Source of the DNA: CAYRNR01 sp964425605
GTDB lineage: Bacteria; Myxococcota_A; UBA796; UBA9615; CAYRNR01
Assembly: GCA_964425605.1 (NCBI GenBank)
Contig: CAYRNR010000014.1
Coordinates: 1 to 64,000 of the forward strand
Direction: 5' to 3'
DNA: 64,000 nt
The notes beneath the pieces are model-generated. The model did no database searches and was not told the origin of the DNA. It saw nothing but the letters and a program-made list of their open reading frames with translations. Made by a program: the position numbers and the translations under genes. Numbering within the stretch: position 1 is the first letter of the stretch; each line of letters begins with the position of its first letter. This document shows, one piece after another, positions 28,264-37,257 of the stretch.

Positions 28264-29249
28264 TGAACGCCGAGCTACCCGTGCCCAGTCCGGCCGCGAC
28301 CCCCGCGAGCACGCCCGCGTGCCCCGTCTGCGGCGGCGCGTCGCGCAAGCGCTACACGCTCCAGGACCGCTACTGGGAGCAGCCGGGCCAGTGGGACCTG
28401 TTCGGCTGCCGCACCTGCGGCCACGCCTTCATCTGGCCCATCCCCGAGGAGCTGGGGGAGTTCTACGACCACTGGTACGTGGGCGCGGGCTGGGACAAGG
28501 TGCGGGAGCTGCAGTCGGGCGCCGGCATGCGCTTCTTGCACCAGATGCGCCTCAAGCGCCTCAAGCAGTACGTACAACTGAACATCCGGTCCGAGGTCCT
28601 GGACGTGGGCTGCGGCCAGGGCATCTTCCTCGAGGAGGTGCGGCGCGCCTTCGGCTGCGCCATCGCCGGCTGCGACACCAACGACGTGGGGCTGCAGGAC
28701 ATGAGCCCCGAACCGCGCCGGGCCATCGACTTCCGCAAGGGGGAGCTGCACGAGGTGGACTTCCCCGACGAGCACTACGACATGGTGGTGGCGCTGCACG
28801 TGCTCGAACACATCCCCGACGCCTCGGACCTGGTGCGGCGCGCCTGGGCCAAGGTCAAGCCCGGCGGCATCCTCGCCATCGAGGTGCCCCACTTCGGCTC
28901 CATCGTGCGCCGCCTCTCCGGCCCCTACTGGACCGCCCTGGAGGCCCCGTACCACGTCCACGACTTCACCCTGGACTCCATGGAGCGGACGATGGCCGCC
29001 GCCGGCCTGCCGGCGCCGACCTACATCCGCACCGTGCCGCTGTTCCCGGAGATGACCAGCGTGTGGGTGATGCTGTTCAAGCGGCTGCTGCTGGGGGACA
29101 GCTGGTTCCGCAAGGTCATCCGGGTGCTGTTCTGGATCGGGATGTGGTTCACCATGATCCCCTTCGACATCTTCGCCTCCCTGGTGCTGACGCGGGTCAA
29201 GCTGGGGGGTTCGATCCTCGCGGTGGCCACCAAGCCGCCCAGCCCCTGA
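28263..29249 (+). CDS. Class I SAM-dependent methyltransferase with zinc ribbon and membrane tail
   Basis: 328 aa. The N-terminus has CPVC...CRTC (C20, C23, C49, C52), a zinc-ribbon. Motif I is EVLDVGCGQGIF (about 111-122), with later ALHVLEHIPD and PGGILAIEVPH motifs of Methyltransf_23/11. A C-terminal hydrophobic stretch (VIRVLFWIGMWFTMIPFDIFASLVL) probably docks it to the membrane. Zinc-ribbon methyltransferases of this layout often act in polysaccharide or lipid modification; the substrate here is unknown. Start and stop positions make it the third gene of the ClC-radical SAM series. Confidence 0.85.
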   Translation: MNAELPVPSPAATPASTPACPVCGGASRKRYTLQDRYWEQPGQWDLFGCRTCGHAFIWPIPEELGEFYDHWYVGAGWDKVRELQSGAGMRFLHQMRLKRLKQYVQLNIRSEVLDVGCGQGIFLEEVRRAFGCAIAGCDTNDVGLQDMSPEPRRAIDFRKGELHEVDFPDEHYDMVVALHVLEHIPDASDLVRRAWAKVKPGGILAIEVPHFGSIVRRLSGPYWTALEAPYHVHDFTLDSMERTMAAAGLPAPTYIRTVPLFPEMTSVWVMLFKRLLLGDSWFRKVIRVLFWIGMWFTMIPFDIFASLVLTRVKLGGSILAVATKPPSP

Positions 29250-29267
29250 GGACGCACCACGAATCCC

Positions 29268-31154
29268 ATGGAAGAGAAGCGCCGCCACTTCCGCCAACCC
29301 CACTGGATCGGGTTCCGATTCGGCGCCTATCTCGTGGGCGTCGAGAGCCTGATCGTGCTGCTGCCGGTGATGCTCAAGCTCCGGCAGTCGGGGTTGTTGC
29401 TGGCGCTGGTCTCGAGCGCCGTGGTCTACCTGGGCGTCTTCGCCGCCCTGGGATGGGTGCTCGGCAAGGTCCCCGTCCTGAGGGAGAGGCCTGGACCGCT
29501 GGTGGTGCTGATGCTGGGGGCCCTCGCCCTGGCCACCCTGGCCGCGGGCGAGAACGTCGCGCCGGTGCTCCTGTTCGGCATCCCGGCCGCGCTGTTCGCC
29601 TGGGCGGGTACGCGCATGTCGGGGCGGCCTTCGAAGCTCCGGCTCGCCCTGCGATCGCTGGTGGTGCTGGTGTTCGGGTTGGCATTCCTGCCGCTGCTGC
29701 TGCCGACCCCGCGAGGCTCGATGGAGACCGCGGAGCCCCCCGCCGCTGGCGCCCCCAACCTCGTGCTGGTGGTCCTGGACACGGTCCGCCGCGATCACCT
29801 GTCCACCTACGGCTACCCCCTGCCGACGAGCCCGGAGCTCACCCGGCTGGCCGGTGAGGGCATCCGCTACGACCAGGCGCGCGTCAACGGCATGTGGTCG
29901 CTGCCCTCCCACGCCACCTTCTTCACCGGAGACCACCCCTCGCTGCACGGCGCCCACTACGAACACTGGATGCTGGACGAGGAACAGGACACGATGGCGG
30001 AGGCCCTGGCCGGGGCCGGCTACCAGACGATCTGCATCACCGGCAACCCGCTGATCTCCCGCGGACTGGGCACCGCCGACGGGTTCGAGGTGCTCGAGGA
30101 GTCCTGGCGGGCCCACTGGATCCAGGAGTCGTTGAACCTGTGGCGGGTCCTGAGGCCCGTGTGGGACCGCGACCAGGACAAGGGGGGCGCGGCAGGGGTC
30201 CGGTTCCTTCAGCGATGGCTGGAGGAGGACCGCGACACCGGCCGCCCGTTCTTCTTGTTCGTCAACGTCATGGACCCCCACGCGCCGTACAACGACGTGC
30301 CCGCGGCGTACCAGGATCGGTTCCTGCCGGCGGGGATCAGCCGCCGCGACGCGCGCCGGACCGACGCCGAGGTGTTCTTCCATCACGTCTTCGCCAGCCC
30401 CCTGTCGCTCACGGACGAGGAGATCCTCTCGGTCCGCCGGAGCTATGACGGGGCGACGCTGTACGGCGACGCGGTGCTGGGCGACATCGTGGACAGCCTC
30501 GACGCGGCCGGGCTGACCGAGGACACCCTCGTGGTGGTCACCAGCGACCACGGCGAGCTGCTCGGCGAGCACGACCTCTGGGGGCACGTGCACTCGCTGT
30601 ACGACGAGCTGCTGCGGGTCCCGCTGGTGATGCGGTTCCCGGGGCACATCGCGCCGGGGAGCGTCAGCGGCGCCCAGGTCCAGGGCATCGACCTGGTCCC
30701 CACGCTGCTCTCGGCCGCGGGGATCCCCGCCGAGGCGTGGCCCTCGGCCCGCGGCCTCGATCTGGCCACCACCTGGGCGGCCGGCGCCGACGTGCCGGTG
30801 CGCGCGACCCTGGCCGAACACTTCACGCCGTCGATGCTGCCGACCAACGCCGACACGACCATGGCCGGCGACCTCGACAGCCTTTTCGTGCGGCGCCGCG
30901 GCGTGATTCGCGGTTCCACCAAGTACACGGTGTCCAGCGACGGCGAGGAGCGGCTGTTCCATCTGGGCGAAGATCCGGCCGAGGAGTTGGACCGCACGAC
31001 CGACCTGCCCGATCCGCTGGCCGCCTCGCGGGCCACCCTGACCGAGTGGGTCGAGGCGGAGGGGATCGCGTGGTCCGACTCCGTACAGGTGCAGGGGCCC
31101 GAACTCGACCCGGCCACACGCCAGCGGCTCAAGGAGCTGGGTTACATCGAATGA
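29268..31154 (+). CDS. Membrane-anchored sulfatase/phosphotransferase-like protein
   Basis: 628 aa. About four transmembrane helices occupy residues 15-145. A sulfatase/alkaline-phosphatase-fold domain follows: NLVLVVLDTVRRDHLSTYGY (metal Asp171), WSLPSHATFFTG, MDPHAPY and TSDHGELLGEH. At the position of the formylglycine Cys of the CxPSR motif is Ser211 in SLPSH, and His replaces Arg. This argues against a classical Cys-type sulfatase and leaves a Ser-type sulfatase, phosphodiesterase or phosphoethanolamine-transferase-like activity on lipids or glycans. It follows the methyltransferase by 18 bp. Confidence 0.85.
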   Translation: MEEKRRHFRQPHWIGFRFGAYLVGVESLIVLLPVMLKLRQSGLLLALVSSAVVYLGVFAALGWVLGKVPVLRERPGPLVVLMLGALALATLAAGENVAPVLLFGIPAALFAWAGTRMSGRPSKLRLALRSLVVLVFGLAFLPLLLPTPRGSMETAEPPAAGAPNLVLVVLDTVRRDHLSTYGYPLPTSPELTRLAGEGIRYDQARVNGMWSLPSHATFFTGDHPSLHGAHYEHWMLDEEQDTMAEALAGAGYQTICITGNPLISRGLGTADGFEVLEESWRAHWIQESLNLWRVLRPVWDRDQDKGGAAGVRFLQRWLEEDRDTGRPFFLFVNVMDPHAPYNDVPAAYQDRFLPAGISRRDARRTDAEVFFHHVFASPLSLTDEEILSVRRSYDGATLYGDAVLGDIVDSLDAAGLTEDTLVVVTSDHGELLGEHDLWGHVHSLYDELLRVPLVMRFPGHIAPGSVSGAQVQGIDLVPTLLSAAGIPAEAWPSARGLDLATTWAAGADVPVRATLAEHFTPSMLPTNADTTMAGDLDSLFVRRRGVIRGSTKYTVSSDGEERLFHLGEDPAEELDRTTDLPDPLAASRATLTEWVEAEGIAWSDSVQVQGPELDPATRQRLKELGYIE

Positions 31155-31184
31155 AGGATCGCGCTAGCGACCCGAGGGAGCGAG

Positions 31185-33734
31185 ATGACTGAGGTTTCAC
31201 AACGGCCGTTCGTGGGCCGAGTCGAGGCGCTGCAGACCCTTTCGGGACTCCTCCCCGCCCCGGGGGACGGCCCACGGGCCGTGCTGCTGGCGGGCGGTGA
31301 GGGCAGCGGCCGGACGCGGCTGGCCTCCCAGCTGGAGGAGGACCTGGGCGACCAGCTGGTGATCCGCTGGCGATTCGAGGACACGGACGACGGCGTCGCC
31401 GCCCTGCTGCGCCTCCACGGCGGGCTGGCCGCGAGCCTCGCCCGGGGCGGCGAGCGCGCCCGGGCGATGACCGCCGGTGTGCGCGCGGTCCAGGACCGCG
31501 ATCCCCGCCTCGACACCTGGATCCGGCAGTTCCTCGCTCAGCTCGAGGCGGGCCAGCGGGACGAGCAGGGCGGCCTGCAGATCCGCCTGCCCGCGGACAA
31601 CCCGTACTGGGGGCTGCTCGGCCTGCTGCTGGAGATCCCCCGCCAGGTGCCCACCGTGCTGGTCTTCCACCAGGTCAACGCGGTGTGCTCGCCCGCGTTC
31701 TGGACCTGGCTGGGGTTGCTGTGGCGGGAGGTCCAGCGACGGGAGCTCCCGGTGCTGTGGGTGCTGTCCACGAGCGAGAGCCCCTACGGTGACGGGGCCG
31801 ACGACACCCTCCCCACCCCGTCGGGCATGCTGATGCAGCTGCTGGACGGCAAGGTGGACGCCACCGTGGGCCTCGAGCCGCTGATCGAGGCGGAGATCCA
31901 GGCGCTGGTCGACGAGAGCTACCGCCCCCACGAGTTCCCCGAAGGGTTCGCGAACCACCTGCGCCGCCTCACCGGCGGCGAGCCCGCCCTGCTCACCGAC
32001 CTGCTCGACCTGCTCGAGGGCGAGGAGGTGATCGTGTGGGGCCAGAGCGACGGGTTCACCCTGACCCGCTCCCTGGCCGAGCTGACCCTGGAGGAGCTCG
32101 TGCCGGATCCGGATCCCGGTCCCGGCGAGGACGAGGACCTGGACCCGGCCCAGCGCGCGGAGTGGGCCGAGACCGCGCTGTACGCGGCGGCCCAGGTGGG
32201 CGAGCGGTTCACCGCCAGCGCCGTAGCCCGGGCCATGGGCGTGGAGCAGGACATCGTCGACGACATCCTCGACGACCTCCCCCAGCTCGTGACCGAGCAG
32301 ACCTTCCACGAGTCGGTCGGCACCTGGATCTACAGCTTCAACCGTCCCCTCTACCGGCGCCGCCTCGCCCAGGTGAGCCCGCGCCTGCGCAAGAAGGTCC
32401 GTTCCCTCCCCGGCAAGATGGCGAGGGTCCTGCTCGAGACCCACGTCCCGGCCGCGTACACGTTCATCCCCGACGCCGCCCGCCTCCTCGTGGCTGGCGG
32501 CCAGGCCCGCCGGGCGCGCAACCTGCTGAGCCTGGCCATGGGGACCGATCGCATCGATCTGAGCCGCTTCGCCATGGAGATGGTCGAGCTCGAAGGGGGC
32601 GACGACCTGTGGCCGGGGCTGATGCGGCTGCTCCACGCCGAGCCCGCGGAGCGCGCCTGCACCAGCGCCCAGGCCGAGCTCGCCAACGAGATGGTCGGCC
32701 GGCTCCAGCGCTGGGCCGAGCGGTCCGACGACGCCGGGCTGGCAGCCTACACGTCCCTGCTGCGGTCACGGCTGGCCCTGCGCGAACGGGACATGGAGGC
32801 CGCGCGGACCCACGCGGAGACCGCGCTCGAGGGATTCCAGGCCTGCGGCGAGTCCGTGCGCGAGGGCGAGACCCTCAACCAGCTCGCCATCCTCGCGCTC
32901 CACGGGGGTGATCCGCGCGCCGCGAAGGACTACGTGGATCAGGCGACCCGCGCCGCGAACATCCCGCCGGTGAAGGCCCACGCGATGTTCATCCGCGGGC
33001 TGCTGCGCAAGGGTCAGCGCAAGCTGTCCGCCGCCGCCGAGTCCTTCGGCGAGGCCGCACGGCTGGCCGGCGACTCGGGCAACCCCCTGCTCGGCGTGGA
33101 GGCCCGCATCAACCAGGGTGAGCTGTTGATCGCCCAGGCGCGCCCCAAGTCCGCCCTGACGCCCCTGCGGGAGGCCAGGGCCACGGCCCGGGCCATGCAG
33201 GCGAGGCTCCTCGAGCGCGCCGCGGCCTCCCTCCTCGCCCAGGCCGAGGCCGCGACCGGGAATGCCGCCGAGGCCTACGACCTCGCCCGCGACGCCCTGG
33301 AGCTCAACCGTCACCTGAGCCTCGACCAGCTCCTGGCCGCGGACCTCTACCACTGCGGGCTGTTCGCCGCCGGCGCCCAGGATCCCGGCGCGGCCCGCAC
33401 CTACCTGGAGCAGGCCCGCGGCGCGGTCAACGAGAACGATGTCCCGCTGCGCAAGGAGATCTGCTTCCACCTCGGCCAGATGCACATGGTCGCCGGCGAG
33501 CTCGACGACGCCGACCGCTCCCTGGGCGAGGCCCTGGAGCTGGCCCACAAGCTCGGCGACGGGTCCCGCGCGGCGCGCATCCTCCAGGCCCAGGGGATGG
33601 TCCAGGAGAAGCGCGGCGACGTGCCGGCCGCGACCGCTCTGTATCGCGAGGCGATGGAAGCCATGACCCACCCGGGACAGCAGCGGGAGAAGGAGGCCAT
33701 CCGCAGGCATCTCGCGGAGATCGAGGACAACTGA
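31185..33734 (+). CDS. AAA/STAND-like ATPase domain (degenerate) with TPR repeats
   Basis: 849 aa, cytoplasmic. The N-terminus FVGRVEAL is the usual opening of AAA_16/STAND signalling modules. The P-loop reads GGEGSGRT (37-44), with Arg instead of the catalytic Lys. The Walker-B-like strand VLVFHQVNAV lacks the acidic pair. The region 300-420 may be winged-helix. Residues about 480-849 form TPR-like helical repeats (LNQLAILALHGGDPRAAKDYV and similar). ATP hydrolysis is doubtful; a scaffold or sensor role is more likely. It is the last gene of the plus-strand series and converges on the methyltransferase gene at 33801. Confidence 0.8.
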   Translation: MTEVSQRPFVGRVEALQTLSGLLPAPGDGPRAVLLAGGEGSGRTRLASQLEEDLGDQLVIRWRFEDTDDGVAALLRLHGGLAASLARGGERARAMTAGVRAVQDRDPRLDTWIRQFLAQLEAGQRDEQGGLQIRLPADNPYWGLLGLLLEIPRQVPTVLVFHQVNAVCSPAFWTWLGLLWREVQRRELPVLWVLSTSESPYGDGADDTLPTPSGMLMQLLDGKVDATVGLEPLIEAEIQALVDESYRPHEFPEGFANHLRRLTGGEPALLTDLLDLLEGEEVIVWGQSDGFTLTRSLAELTLEELVPDPDPGPGEDEDLDPAQRAEWAETALYAAAQVGERFTASAVARAMGVEQDIVDDILDDLPQLVTEQTFHESVGTWIYSFNRPLYRRRLAQVSPRLRKKVRSLPGKMARVLLETHVPAAYTFIPDAARLLVAGGQARRARNLLSLAMGTDRIDLSRFAMEMVELEGGDDLWPGLMRLLHAEPAERACTSAQAELANEMVGRLQRWAERSDDAGLAAYTSLLRSRLALRERDMEAARTHAETALEGFQACGESVREGETLNQLAILALHGGDPRAAKDYVDQATRAANIPPVKAHAMFIRGLLRKGQRKLSAAAESFGEAARLAGDSGNPLLGVEARINQGELLIAQARPKSALTPLREARATARAMQARLLERAAASLLAQAEAATGNAAEAYDLARDALELNRHLSLDQLLAADLYHCGLFAAGAQDPGAARTYLEQARGAVNENDVPLRKEICFHLGQMHMVAGELDDADRSLGEALELAHKLGDGSRAARILQAQGMVQEKRGDVPAATALYREAMEAMTHPGQQREKEAIRRHLAEIEDN

Positions 33735-33800
33735 ACGTGACCTGATACAGACGTATTCGGTCTCTCCGTGGACTCGATTGACGACCTGACGGTCGCCGTT

Positions 33801-34847
33801 TCACAACCTTTTGGTCGCCATCTCCAGGTACTCGTCCGCGAGGTCGATCCCCACCGACTTGCGCCCTAGCCCGGCGGCCACCAGGTTGGTGGTCCCTGTC
33901 CCGCAGAATGGGTCCAGCACCAGCCCGCCCTCGGGGCAGGTCGCCAGGATCGGCACCCTGCACAGGTCCGCGGGGTACGGGGCGAAGTGGCGCCCCCGCC
34001 GGTGGGTGTCCTCGGGGAGGATCTCCCAGACGTCGCCCGGCTTGGCGCCCCTCGGGTGGTAGCGCAGGAAGTAGAAGCCCCGCTCCTGCAGCTCCCGGGC
34101 GCGGCCCGACACGGCGGTGGAGTCGGAGTGGGTGGAGCGCTGCTGGCCGCGGATGATCATCCGGAAGTCGGAGAGCCTCCCCGCCGCCACCTGGCCCAGC
34201 AGCTCGTCCAGCGCGTCCTCGGCGGCGCGCTTCTCGGCGTCGTCCAGGGCGGTGGACAGCTCGATCTGACGGCGGTATCGGACCCCGCTGACGCCGGTGG
34301 CCGAGACGACGGCCCCTTTCTCGATCCGCGCCTTGCGGGGCGCCGAGCGGATGGCGTCGGCGTCGTAGTGGTAGCCGTTGCGCTTCGCGACCAGATGGAA
34401 CAGCGGCTCGTGGACGTTGCGCAGGCGATCCCGCGCGCTGTCCGGTCCCCCCTTGACCTTGTGCCAGATCACCGTGTTGCGCAGCACCCAGCCCTGCTCG
34501 TCCACCAGGCGCAGCGCGAGCCGCCACGGCAGGCCGAGCAGCCCCTTGCGCTCGTAGACGTCGCCCAGGTTGAGCCACAACGAGCCGGTGGGCCGCAGCA
34601 CCCGGTGGACCTGGGCGAAGACGACGGCCAGATCCTCGATGTAGGCGCGCCAGTCCCCCTCGGCGCCGATACCGCCGGCCTCGTAGGTCCGCTGGCGCCA
34701 GTACGGCGGGCTGGTCATGCAACAATCGACGGAGTCGTCGGGGAAGGCGGCGAGCACATCGCTGGCGTCACCGCACAGGAACAGCGGTTCGGTCCCGGGG
34801 GTGTCGAGGTAGTCCCGGAGCCGGGCCGCGACCGGGGACCGGGGCAT
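33801..34847 (-). CDS. Beta-class DNA methyltransferase, probably N4-cytosine
   Basis: 348 aa. Catalytic motif IV TSPPYW (45-50) comes first and the SAM motif DPFCGTGTT (312-320) near the C-terminus, the order of beta-class enzymes. SPPY, not DPPY, favours N4-cytosine methylation. The target-recognition region lies between (about 110-290). The ATG at 34847 is two bases after the barrel stop codon, so it is the last gene of the cytochrome operon by spacing. No restriction endonuclease is nearby, which marks it as an orphan that could regulate gene expression. N6-adenine activity cannot be excluded. Confidence 0.85.
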   Translation of the reverse strand: MPRSPVAARLRDYLDTPGTEPLFLCGDASDVLAAFPDDSVDCCMTSPPYWRQRTYEAGGIGAEGDWRAYIEDLAVVFAQVHRVLRPTGSLWLNLGDVYERKGLLGLPWRLALRLVDEQGWVLRNTVIWHKVKGGPDSARDRLRNVHEPLFHLVAKRNGYHYDADAIRSAPRKARIEKGAVVSATGVSGVRYRRQIELSTALDDAEKRAAEDALDELLGQVAAGRLSDFRMIIRGQQRSTHSDSTAVSGRARELQERGFYFLRYHPRGAKPGDVWEILPEDTHRRGRHFAPYPADLCRVPILATCPEGGLVLDPFCGTGTTNLVAAGLGRKSVGIDLADEYLEMATKRL

Positions 34848-34849
34848 GG

Positions 34850-36232
34850 TCAGAACCTCGCCACCGGCTCCGTGGCCTTGGCCTTGCGGCCCACGGTGTG
34901 GAAGCGCCAGTTGACCTTGAGCAGGCCGTCCACCGTGACCTCGGCCGCCGCCTCGTTGTCCTCCCAGCCCAGGCGGGTGGCCAGGGCCAGGGACCAGCCC
35001 TTGCCGAACCACAGCGAGGCGAACACGTCGCCGTAGACACCCACCATGGGCCGCGTCTCGTCCTCCAGGGCCGGCGACCCCGAGAACAACACGTACACGC
35101 CCAGGTCCAACCGCTCGCCGAACAGGTAGGTCTCGAAGCCCACCTCGCCCTGCCCGAGATCACGGCCGCTGACGCGGATGTAGCGCCCGGCGAATCGGAT
35201 GTCGGCGCCGCCGCGGCCCAGCTCGACCAGGCCGCCGTGGAGCTCTGCGAGCCCGTAGGCGTCCTCGGAGCGCTGCGACAGGCGGTACCTGCCGCGGACG
35301 CCGACGGCGCCGTGGGTCTGGCCGTCCCGGGCGTCCACGTCCGCGCCGAGCTGGTGGTACAGGGCCCGGTCGAGGGTGTCGTTGGGGATCTCGGAGAGCA
35401 GATCCAGGGCGTCGGCGCGGGCGGCGAACCGCGACAGGGTGGGGTTGCGATCCACCAGGTCCACGTACCGCTCGGAGGAGTATGCGTTGTACATCCCGCG
35501 GATGCGCAGGATGCGCAGCGGCCGCCACGAGACGCCGGTGAACACGTCGGCGAACCCCAGCCCCGAGGCGCCGCCGTACCCCTGGACCTTGAGCCGCCCG
35601 TACAGGGACAGCGCCGGCATGGGCATGGCCATGGAGGAGAGGTGGGCGAACCCGTGGTCGAACCCGGCGGAGCGCGCCGAGAACCCGGCCGCGGTCTCCA
35701 CGCGGATGCGCGGCGCCTTGACGCCGAACACGACCCCCGCGCCGCCGGTGCCGACCGTGGCCAGGGTCGTGAACGGTTCGGGGATCAGACCGCCGTAGCC
35801 GCCCAGGTAGACCCCCTTGCCCAGATCGCCGCGCACGCCCACGCCGTCCACCAGTTCCTCGGTGGTCTCGGCCACGCGCTGGCGGCCCACGGCGATGCGC
35901 ACGGGTCCGGCGCCGGGCCGGAAGTGCACGTTGAGGTCCAGGAGGCGGTAGGTCCGCAGGACCTGGTCGTCCGCGTCCAGGTACAGGTCGCCGTCGGCGC
36001 TCACCCCCACGGGCTTGCCGCCGAGGTTCTCCGCGTCGAGCCGCAGATCCGTGCTGAAGCGCAGGTCGTAGGCGCCGGACGGGTAGAGCCCGGGGTTGAC
36101 GTAGGTGAACAGCCCGCCGAGGCCGACGCGCCCGTTCACCCGCTGGACCTCCTCGGCCCCGGACGGGGGCGCCGCGGCCAGGAGCACACACGCCGCCAGC
36201 AGCGTCGCTGCGCTAGTGGGGGAAACGCGCAT
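34850..36232 (-). CDS. Putative outer-membrane beta-barrel adjacent to cytochromes c
   Basis: 460 aa. The signal peptide ends near PSGAEE. The body is rich in alternating beta strands with many Gly and aromatic residues (RVGLGGLFTYVNPG, GVYLGGYGGLIP, FETYLFGERLDLGVYVLF) and probably forms a barrel. It ends in ARF. No CxxC near the N-terminus as in MtrB is seen, and at 460 aa it is smaller than MtrB. The ATG at 36232 lies inside the end of the heptaheme cytochrome gene (20-base overlap), so translation is coupled. The arrangement suggests a porin partner for the cytochromes, but this is inference. Confidence 0.72.
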   Translation of the reverse strand: MRVSPTSAATLLAACVLLAAAPPSGAEEVQRVNGRVGLGGLFTYVNPGLYPSGAYDLRFSTDLRLDAENLGGKPVGVSADGDLYLDADDQVLRTYRLLDLNVHFRPGAGPVRIAVGRQRVAETTEELVDGVGVRGDLGKGVYLGGYGGLIPEPFTTLATVGTGGAGVVFGVKAPRIRVETAAGFSARSAGFDHGFAHLSSMAMPMPALSLYGRLKVQGYGGASGLGFADVFTGVSWRPLRILRIRGMYNAYSSERYVDLVDRNPTLSRFAARADALDLLSEIPNDTLDRALYHQLGADVDARDGQTHGAVGVRGRYRLSQRSEDAYGLAELHGGLVELGRGGADIRFAGRYIRVSGRDLGQGEVGFETYLFGERLDLGVYVLFSGSPALEDETRPMVGVYGDVFASLWFGKGWSLALATRLGWEDNEAAAEVTVDGLLKVNWRFHTVGRKAKATEPVARF

Positions 36233-36860
36233 GTTCCCATCCGTGGGTGTCGTGGCACAGGTCACAGGTCATCAGGTCCTCGGCCTTGTGGCTGCCGGAC
36301 TCGCGCCGGAAGTCGGCCTCGTGGCAGTAGGCGCAGTCCGTCGGCACCATCGGGAAGCCGGTGGCGTGACACTGGTCGCAGTTGGCGGCGCGGTGGGCGC
36401 CGGTGAGGGGGAAGCCGGTGGAGATGTGCCGGAACCGATTGGGAATCCACCCCCTCGGCGTGTGGCAGGCCGCGCAGTCGTCGCCCACCAGCCTCAGGTG
36501 GGCGTCGCGCGCCGAGTGACACGCGCTGCACTCGCCGCTGAGGCCCATGAATCCCCGGGCCACCTCGTGGCACGACGCGCAGGGCAGCCGCCCGTGCTCC
36601 CCCTCGAGGGGAAAGCGGCCGTCCTGGTGCACCTTGTCCGCGACGATCACCTTGAAGTCCTCGGCCGAGTGGCAGCGCTGACAGTCCGTGCCGGCGGGCA
36701 GGCTGTGGGGCATGCCCGTCATCGGCTTGTACGCCGCGGGGCCCTTGGCCTCGTCCTGGGGCGGCGAGGCGCCGACGAGGAGCAGCACGAGCGCCGCCAG
36801 CAGGGGCCAGGCGAGGCGCGCCGCGATCCGTCGCGGAGTCCGACGATGGATTGGGTTCAT
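36213..36860 (-). CDS. Heptaheme c-type cytochrome
   Basis: 215 aa. Seven CXXCH heme-binding motifs are seen: CQRCH, CASCH, CSACH, CAACH, CDQCH, CAYCH and CDLCH. An N-terminal hydrophobic segment (LAWPLLAALVLLLVGASPP) exports it to the periplasm. Further His residues between motifs can give bis-His ligation. Spacing resembles the cytochrome c7/NrfB-type or CXXCH 'doubled' families. It should carry electrons at low potential across the periplasm. The ATG at 36860 is four bases after the tetraheme gene. A longer start at 36917 would run into that gene and is not used. Confidence 0.9.
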   Translation of the reverse strand: MNPIHRRTPRRIAARLAWPLLAALVLLLVGASPPQDEAKGPAAYKPMTGMPHSLPAGTDCQRCHSAEDFKVIVADKVHQDGRFPLEGEHGRLPCASCHEVARGFMGLSGECSACHSARDAHLRLVGDDCAACHTPRGWIPNRFRHISTGFPLTGAHRAANCDQCHATGFPMVPTDCAYCHEADFRRESGSHKAEDLMTCDLCHDTHGWEHARFPH

Positions 36861-36864
36861 GGAA

Positions 36865-37257
36865 TCATTCCTTGTGACAGTCCACGCAGGTGATGGCCTT
36901 GTCGTTGCTCGCACCACCCTCCACGTGACACTTGTAGCAGTTCTCGTGGAACGCCAGCTGGGCGGCGGCCACCTCGCCCGTGGTCTTGGCCAGGTGACAC
37001 TCGGTGCACTTCTGGTCCGTGCGACCGAGATGATGGCACGACTTGCACTCGCCCGTGTCGTGGACCACGTGGTCGAACCAGGTGCCCGGCATGCCGGCCC
37101 CCTCGACCTTGATCAACAACCGATCGGGCACGCCGACCGGCGCGTCGGTCGGGGCCTCCGCCGGGGTGGGTGGCTCCGGCGGAGCCTCCTGGGCCAGAGC
37201 GGACCAGACGAGGCTCGCGGCCAGGAGCAGAGCCAGCAGCACTCTGGACGTCGTCAT
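36865..37257 (-). CDS. Small tetraheme cytochrome c (cytochrome c3-like)
   Basis: 130 aa. The signal peptide ends near SALAQE. The mature protein starts with a Pro/Ala-rich linker and has four CXXCH motifs: CKSCH, CTECH, CYKCH and CVDCH, preceded by FDHVVH. The layout resembles class III cytochromes c. It is the first gene of a four-gene operon: tetraheme, heptaheme, barrel and DNA methyltransferase. The ribosome-binding site GGAGGACCGG precedes the ATG. Periplasmic electron transfer is predicted; the donor and acceptor are not in the window. Confidence 0.9.
   Translation of the reverse strand: MTTSRVLLALLLAASLVWSALAQEAPPEPPTPAEAPTDAPVGVPDRLLIKVEGAGMPGTWFDHVVHDTGECKSCHHLGRTDQKCTECHLAKTTGEVAAAQLAFHENCYKCHVEGGASNDKAITCVDCHKE

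Noticed and set aside
33801..34847. Restriction-modification system
   Set aside because: Only the methyltransferase is present. Neighbours are cytochromes, a barrel and a TPR protein, with no endonuclease or specificity subunit.
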